Below are positions 6,993 to 10,138 of a stretch of DNA of 10,138 nt, one piece after another. Under the pieces are notes generated by a model that saw only the letters and a program-made list of their open reading frames with translations, did not search any database and was not told the origin of the DNA. Position numbers and translations under genes: made by a program. Where the stretch lies: positions 1 through 10,138 of the forward strand of contig JASKZT010000100.1 in NCBI GenBank assembly GCA_030145965.1, in the 5' to 3' direction. The number at the start of each line of letters is the position of its first letter. The stretch's first letter is position 1. Source of the stretch: Ornithinimicrobium sp. Lineage in GTDB: Bacteria > Actinomycetota > Actinomycetes > Actinomycetales > Dermatophilaceae.

Positions 6993-7073
6993 GGACGCCG
7001 CGCCGCTCGTCCTGACGGCGGGTGCCGGTGGCGGCGGCACGCGGCCGGTGCCGACCGTCCGTGGCCGGCGCCC

Positions 7074-8489
7074 TCAGGCGAGCAGCTCCTCCACGGCCCG
7101 GTGGGCGGACGCGACGCAGGCCGGGATGCCCACGCCGTCGTAGGCCGCGCCGCAGCCGACCAGCCCGGGCACGGCCCGCAGCTCCTCCCGCACGGCGACG
7201 ATGCGGTCGAGGTGACCCACGGCGTACTGCGGCAGGGCACCGCCCCAGCGCTGCACGTGCGTGGCGACCGGCACCGGCACGGGGCGGCCGAGCGCCTCGC
7301 CCAGCTCGGCGTGCGCCGCACGGAGCAGCTCCTCGTCCGTGACCTGCAGGGCGGCCTCCTCGCGGTGCCGGCCGACCGAGAGCCGCAGGAAGGTGAGGTC
7401 GCCGCCGTCAGGCGCCGCCCCCCGGCCGGCGTCGGCCACCCAGTCCCACTTGGCGGCGCTGAAGGTCGAGGCCTTGACGAACCGTCCGTCGACCGGGGGG
7501 ACGAGGAAGCCCGAGGCGCGCAGGTCGCCCAGCTCCTCGGTCGGCAGCGCCAGGGTGAGCACGGCCGTCGAGGCGGTCTCGACCTCACCCAGCAGCCGCG
7601 ACGCCCCGGGCGCGACGCCGGCCAGCAACCGGGCCGCGGGGGCGGGCGGCAGCGCGAGCACCAGCCGGTCGGCGTGGTAGGCGCGGGGCCGGGGCCGCGG
7701 GCCGGTCACGACGGTCCAGCCGCCGTCCTCGCGGCGGAGCTCGCGGGCAAGGGAGCCGGGGACGACCGTCGCGCCGCGGGCCGCGAGCTGCCCGGCCAGG
7801 GCCGCCGGGAGGCGGTGCAGCCCGCCGCGGACCGTGGCGAAGACGGGCTGGCGGGCGGGGGCCGGTGCGGCCGGGGCCGAGGGGGGCGCGGGGGCGAGCC
7901 GGGAGACCGTGGCGAGGAGGGAGACGCCCTCGCGGCCGGCCTCGAGCAGCGCGGGCAGGGAGGCGGCGGCGGACAGGAGCGCGGCGTGCCCGGCGTAGAC
8001 GCCGCCGAGCAGCGGCTCGACCAGCCGCTCGACGACGGCGCTGCCCAGACGCGACCCGACGAGGTCGGTGACGCTGACGTCGTGCTCCGCGGTCGCGTGG
8101 AGCACCTCGGCCCGGGCCCGCTCGACCTCCTCCGGCGTGAGCAGCCCGGCGAGGTCGTCGGGGTCGGCCGGCACGCCCATGACCGTCCGCGGCGGGACCG
8201 GGTGCAGCCGGCCGCGCGACCACACCTGCGCGCGGGCCGACGTGGGGTGCACGAGCTCCTCCCCCAGGCCGGCCCGGCGGGCCAGGTCGACGGCCTCCGG
8301 CCGGCGGACGAGCACCGCCTCGGCGCCGACGTCGAGCACGCGCCCGGCGACGCTCTCGCCGCGCAGCTTGCCGCCGACCCGGTCCGACCCCTCGAGCAGG
8401 GTCACCTCCGCGTCCGGCTCGGCACGCAGGATGTCGTCGGCCGCGGTCAGGCCGCTGATGCCGCCGCCCAGCACGAGGTAGCTCGTCAT
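7074..8489 (-). CDS. hemY: Coproporphyrinogen III / protoporphyrinogen oxidase, FAD-dependent (HemY/CgoX)
   Basis: A 471-residue FAD oxidase, also called cgoX or hemG in annotations. In bacteria that use HemQ the expected reaction is oxygen-dependent oxidation of coproporphyrinogen III to coproporphyrin III. The N-terminal dinucleotide-binding fold is GGGISG (8-13) with E33 in [12 protein letters not shown] binding the FAD ribose; LGGVYAGH (161-168) is typical of the family; the C-terminal FAD motif is [19 protein letters not shown] (445-463). A Pro/Ala-rich stretch at 199-213 in the middle looks like a flexible insert. The product is soluble or peripheral; no membrane segment is seen. The ATG at 8489 has GGAGG only 1 base away, too close for a normal Shine-Dalgarno sequence, while GACGCT lies 6 bases upstream. 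Its start is divergent from nadE by 101 bases, so it is not co-transcribed with hemE from a simple upstream promoter. Confidence 0.93.
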   Translation of the reverse strand: MTSYLVLGGGISGLTAADDILRAEPDAEVTLLEGSDRVGGKLRGESVAGRVLDVGAEAVLVRRPEAVDLARRAGLGEELVHPTSARAQVWSRGRLHPVPPRTVMGVPADPDDLAGLLTPEEVERARAEVLHATAEHDVSVTDLVGSRLGSAVVERLVEPLLGGVYAGHAALLSAAASLPALLEAGREGVSLLATVSRLAPAPPSAPAAPAPARQPVFATVRGGLHRLPAALAGQLAARGATVVPGSLARELRREDGGWTVVTGPRPRPRAYHADRLVLALPPAPAARLLAGVAPGASRLLGEVETASTAVLTLALPTEELGDLRASGFLVPPVDGRFVKASTFSAAKWDWVADAGRGAAPDGGDLTFLRLSVGRHREEAALQVTDEELLRAAHAELGEALGRPVPVPVATHVQRWGGALPQYAVGHLDRIVAVREELRAVPGLVGCGAAYDGVGIPACVASAHRAVEELLA

Positions 8490-8554
8490 ACCTCCAGCGT
8501 CTCACCGGCCCTGACCGGCCCGGACGGCGGCCGGGCAGCCGGCACCGGTTGCCC

Positions 8555-8583
8555 CTGACGCCCCTGGTCACCGCAGGTAGGGT
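8555..8583 (+). promoter_or_regulatory. Leaderless promoter of nadE
   Basis: -35-like CTGACG (8555-8560), a 17-base spacer, -10 TAGGGT (8578-8583), then 7 bases to the GTG at 8591. This is the best promoter in the window: the -10 fits TANNNT and the spacing places the transcription start on the GTG. No Shine-Dalgarno sequence is present. Inferred from sequence only. Confidence 0.6.
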
Positions 8584-8590
8584 CGGCAGC

Positions 8591-9436
8591 GTGACCGACA
8601 CCCAGACGCAAGACGAGATCCGCGCCGCCCTCGAGGTCGTCGACCCCGGGAGCTTCGACGCGGCCGCCGAGACCGACCGGCGCATCGCCTTCCTCGCCGG
8701 CTACCTGCGCGAGACCGGCACGAAGGGCCTCGTGCTCGGCATCAGCGGCGGGGTCGACTCCACGGTCGCCGGCCGGCTCGCCCAGCTCGCCTGCGAACGC
8801 GTGCGCGAGGGCGGCGGCGAGGCGCGCTTCGTCGCCGTGCGCCTCCCCTACGGCGAGCAGCGCGACGAGGACGACGCCCGCCGCGCGCTGGAGTTCATCC
8901 GCGCCGACGAGGTCGTCACGGTCGACATCAGGCCGGGCGTGGACGCGCAGTGGGAGGCCCTGGTCGCCGCGGGGCTGGTCGTCGACGACGAGCGCGACGA
9001 GTACCACAAGGGCAACGTCAAGGCCCGGCACCGGATGGTCGCGCAGTTCGCGATCGCCGGCGTGCGCGGCATGCTCGTCCTCGGCACCGACCAGGCCGCC
9101 GAGGCGCTCGTCGGCTTCTTCACCAAGTTCGGCGACGGCGCCGCCGACCTCACCCCGCTGTTCGGCCTGCCCAAGCGCCGGGTGCGCGACCTCGGCACCC
9201 ACCTCGGGGCCCCGGAGGACCTCGTCGCCAAGGTGCCCACGGCCGACCTCGAGAGCGACCGCCCGCTGCTCGCCGACGAGGAGGCCCTCGGTGTCACCTA
9301 CGACGCCGTCGACGCCTACCTCGAGGGCGGGCAGGTCCCGGCGGAGGACGAGGCGACGATCCTGGGGTGGTACCGCCGCACCGGGCACAAGCGCGCGCTG
9401 CCCGTCACCCCGGACGGCTTCCTGCGCGACCGCTGA
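8591..9436 (+). CDS. nadE: Ammonia-dependent NAD synthetase NadE
   Basis: A 281-residue enzyme catalysing the last step of NAD synthesis, ATP-driven amidation of nicotinic acid adenine dinucleotide. The ATP-pyrophosphatase P-loop is SGGVDS (52-57). Other family blocks are [13 protein letters not shown] (84-96), [10 protein letters not shown] (140-149), [19 protein letters not shown] (165-183), GLPKRRV (192-198) and [17 protein letters not shown] (214-230). Length and motifs match the E. coli type NadE. There is no N-terminal nitrilase-like glutaminase domain, so free ammonia is the expected nitrogen donor; mycobacteria instead use the long glutamine-dependent form. The GTG at 8591 is preferred over an in-frame TTG at 8549, which lies upstream of the -10 TAGGGT. 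It runs against the heme genes on both sides: divergent from hemY and convergent with hemE. Confidence 0.95.
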   Translation: MTDTQTQDEIRAALEVVDPGSFDAAAETDRRIAFLAGYLRETGTKGLVLGISGGVDSTVAGRLAQLACERVREGGGEARFVAVRLPYGEQRDEDDARRALEFIRADEVVTVDIRPGVDAQWEALVAAGLVVDDERDEYHKGNVKARHRMVAQFAIAGVRGMLVLGTDQAAEALVGFFTKFGDGAADLTPLFGLPKRRVRDLGTHLGAPEDLVAKVPTADLESDRPLLADEEALGVTYDAVDAYLEGGQVPAEDEATILGWYRRTGHKRALPVTPDGFLRDR

Positions 9437-9438
9437 CG

Positions 9439-9464
9439 CCGGACCGTCCCCTGCGGCGGTCCGG
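9439..9464. terminator. Hairpin between convergent nadE and hemE
   Basis: Inverted repeat CCGGACCG (9439-9446) and CGGTCCGG (9457-9464), 8 bp, with a 10-base loop, starting 2 bases after the nadE stop and 15 bases short of the hemE stop. No T-tract. Probable bidirectional terminator; inferred. Confidence 0.5.
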
Positions 9465-9478
9465 GGCGGCGGACGGGC

Positions 9479-10138
9479 TCAGCGCGCCGAGGCCTCGTGC
9501 ACCAGCTGCACGACCCGGGTCAGGACCTCGGGGTCGGTGCTGGGCAGCACGCCGTGGCCGAGGTTGAAGATGTGCCCCGGCGCCTGCCGTCCCTCCTCGA
9601 CGATCTCGCGGACCCGCCTCTCCAGCGCCTCCCAGGGCGCGAAGAGCAGGGCGGGGTCGAGGTTGCCCTGGACGGCATAGCGCCCGCCGGTGCGCTCCAC
9701 CGCGTCCGGAAGGCTGACGCGGTAGTCGACGCCGATGACGTCGGCGCCGGCCTGCGCCATCTGCGGCAGCAGCTCGCCCGTGCCGACGCCGAAGTGGATG
9801 CGCGGCACGTCCGGGTGGGAGGCCGCGACGCCCTCGAGGACGGCCCGGCTGTGCGGCTCGACGTGGCTCAGGTAGTCGGCGCGCGACAGGTGCCCGGCCC
9901 AGGAGTCGAAGAGCTGGACGACGCTCGCCCCGGCGGCGGCCTGCACCTGGAGGAAGGTCAGGGAGATCTGCGCGAGCCGGGCGCACAGGTCGTGCCACAG
10001 CTGCGGGTCGCCGTGCATGAGGGCCTTGGTGCGCTCGTGGTTCTTGCTCGGCCCGCCCTCGACGAGGTAGGAGGCCAGGGTGAACGGCGCCCCGGCGAAG
10101 CCGATGAGCGGGGTGGGGCCGAGCTCGGCGACGAGGCG
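9479..10138 (-). CDS. hemE: Uroporphyrinogen decarboxylase HemE, C-terminal 219 residues (5' end outside window)
   Basis: A cytoplasmic enzyme that decarboxylates the four acetate side chains of uroporphyrinogen III to give coproporphyrinogen III, the substrate of the HemY/CgoX enzyme encoded nearby. The frame is open to the window edge. The visible part begins just before the UroD signature [16 protein letters not shown] (residues 13-28 of the visible part) and continues with [24 protein letters not shown] (about 73-82), [11 protein letters not shown], the [10 protein letters not shown] segment and [16 protein letters not shown] near the C-terminus, all standard for HemE. About 130 N-terminal residues, including the first substrate-binding motif, lie outside. 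The 3' end is complete and faces nadE with 42 bases between stops. Confidence 0.96.
   Translation of the reverse strand, partial: RLVAELGPTPLIGFAGAPFTLASYLVEGGPSKNHERTKALMHGDPQLWHDLCARLAQISLTFLQVQAAAGASVVQLFDSWAGHLSRADYLSHVEPHSRAVLEGVAASHPDVPRIHFGVGTGELLPQMAQAGADVIGVDYRVSLPDAVERTGGRYAVQGNLDPALLFAPWEALERRVREIVEEGRQAPGHIFNLGHGVLPSTDPEVLTRVVQLVHEASAR

Noticed and set aside
7021..7073. Small inverted repeat CGGCAC/GTGCCG (7035-7040 and 7048-7053) in the hemY-hemQ gap as a terminator
   Set aside because: Only 6 bp in very GC-rich DNA and no T-tract; expected by chance, so not listed as a feature.
6978..8558. 526-codon open frame on the plus strand opposite hemY and the start of hemQ
   Set aside because: It is antisense to genes with complete family motifs; its composition (Gly, Arg, Ala, Gln, Val repeats) is typical of an antisense shadow frame in GC-rich DNA, and no domain is recognisable.
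8549..8590. Longer nadE form starting at TTG 8549
   Set aside because: The 14 extra residues are translated from the promoter region, including the -10 TAGGGT, and do not look like a NadE N-terminus.

Overview
The window comes from a very GC-rich genome (well over 70% G+C by eye). Its gene content is that of an actinobacterium: a Gram-positive-type heme pathway with coproheme decarboxylase HemQ, a stand-alone primase-polymerase paired with a LigC-type ligase, and a GlgX-type debranching enzyme. Micrococcales is my best guess, but nothing here fixes the genus. The DNA is almost fully coding, with no gap above about 100 bases and no RNA gene, CRISPR array or mobile element that I can see.

Layout. 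At the left edge is the 3' part of glgX (+). Facing it is a PPK2-type polyphosphate kinase gene (-) whose frame is broken by an apparent one-base deletion near 1056-1061. Starting only 47 bases from ppk2 and running the other way is a stand-alone RibD-C/dihydrofolate-reductase-fold reductase (+). Next comes a three-gene minus-strand operon read from 5731 down to 2360: a primase-polymerase of the LigD-Pol family, a LigC-type ATP-dependent DNA ligase 4 bases behind it, and a membrane-anchored alpha/beta hydrolase that overlaps the ligase stop by an ATGA. Divergent from that operon is msrB (+), a methionine sulfoxide reductase.

The right third is a heme cluster on the minus strand: hemE (cut by the window edge), hemY/cgoX and hemQ. 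A plus-strand ammonia-type NAD synthetase gene, nadE, sits between hemE and hemY. HemE makes coproporphyrinogen III, the HemY/CgoX enzyme oxidises it to coproporphyrin III and, after iron insertion by a ferrochelatase not in this window, HemQ decarboxylates coproheme to heme b. The order hemE-hemY-hemQ with msrB facing hemQ matches, from memory, the mycobacterial arrangement; nadE is the extra gene.

Two structural themes run through the window. Every one of the four convergent gene pairs is separated by a short T-less hairpin, three of which include a stop codon; the best is a perfect 32-bp palindrome in which both genes end with the same codons. Several 5' ends have a -10-like hexamer 6-7 bases before the start codon and no correctly spaced Shine-Dalgarno sequence, as expected for leaderless mRNAs; nadE and the primase-polymerase gene are the clearest. 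I found no wholly new system. The most notable points are the broken ppk2, the nadE insertion, the polymerase-ligase-hydrolase operon and the palindromic gene ends.
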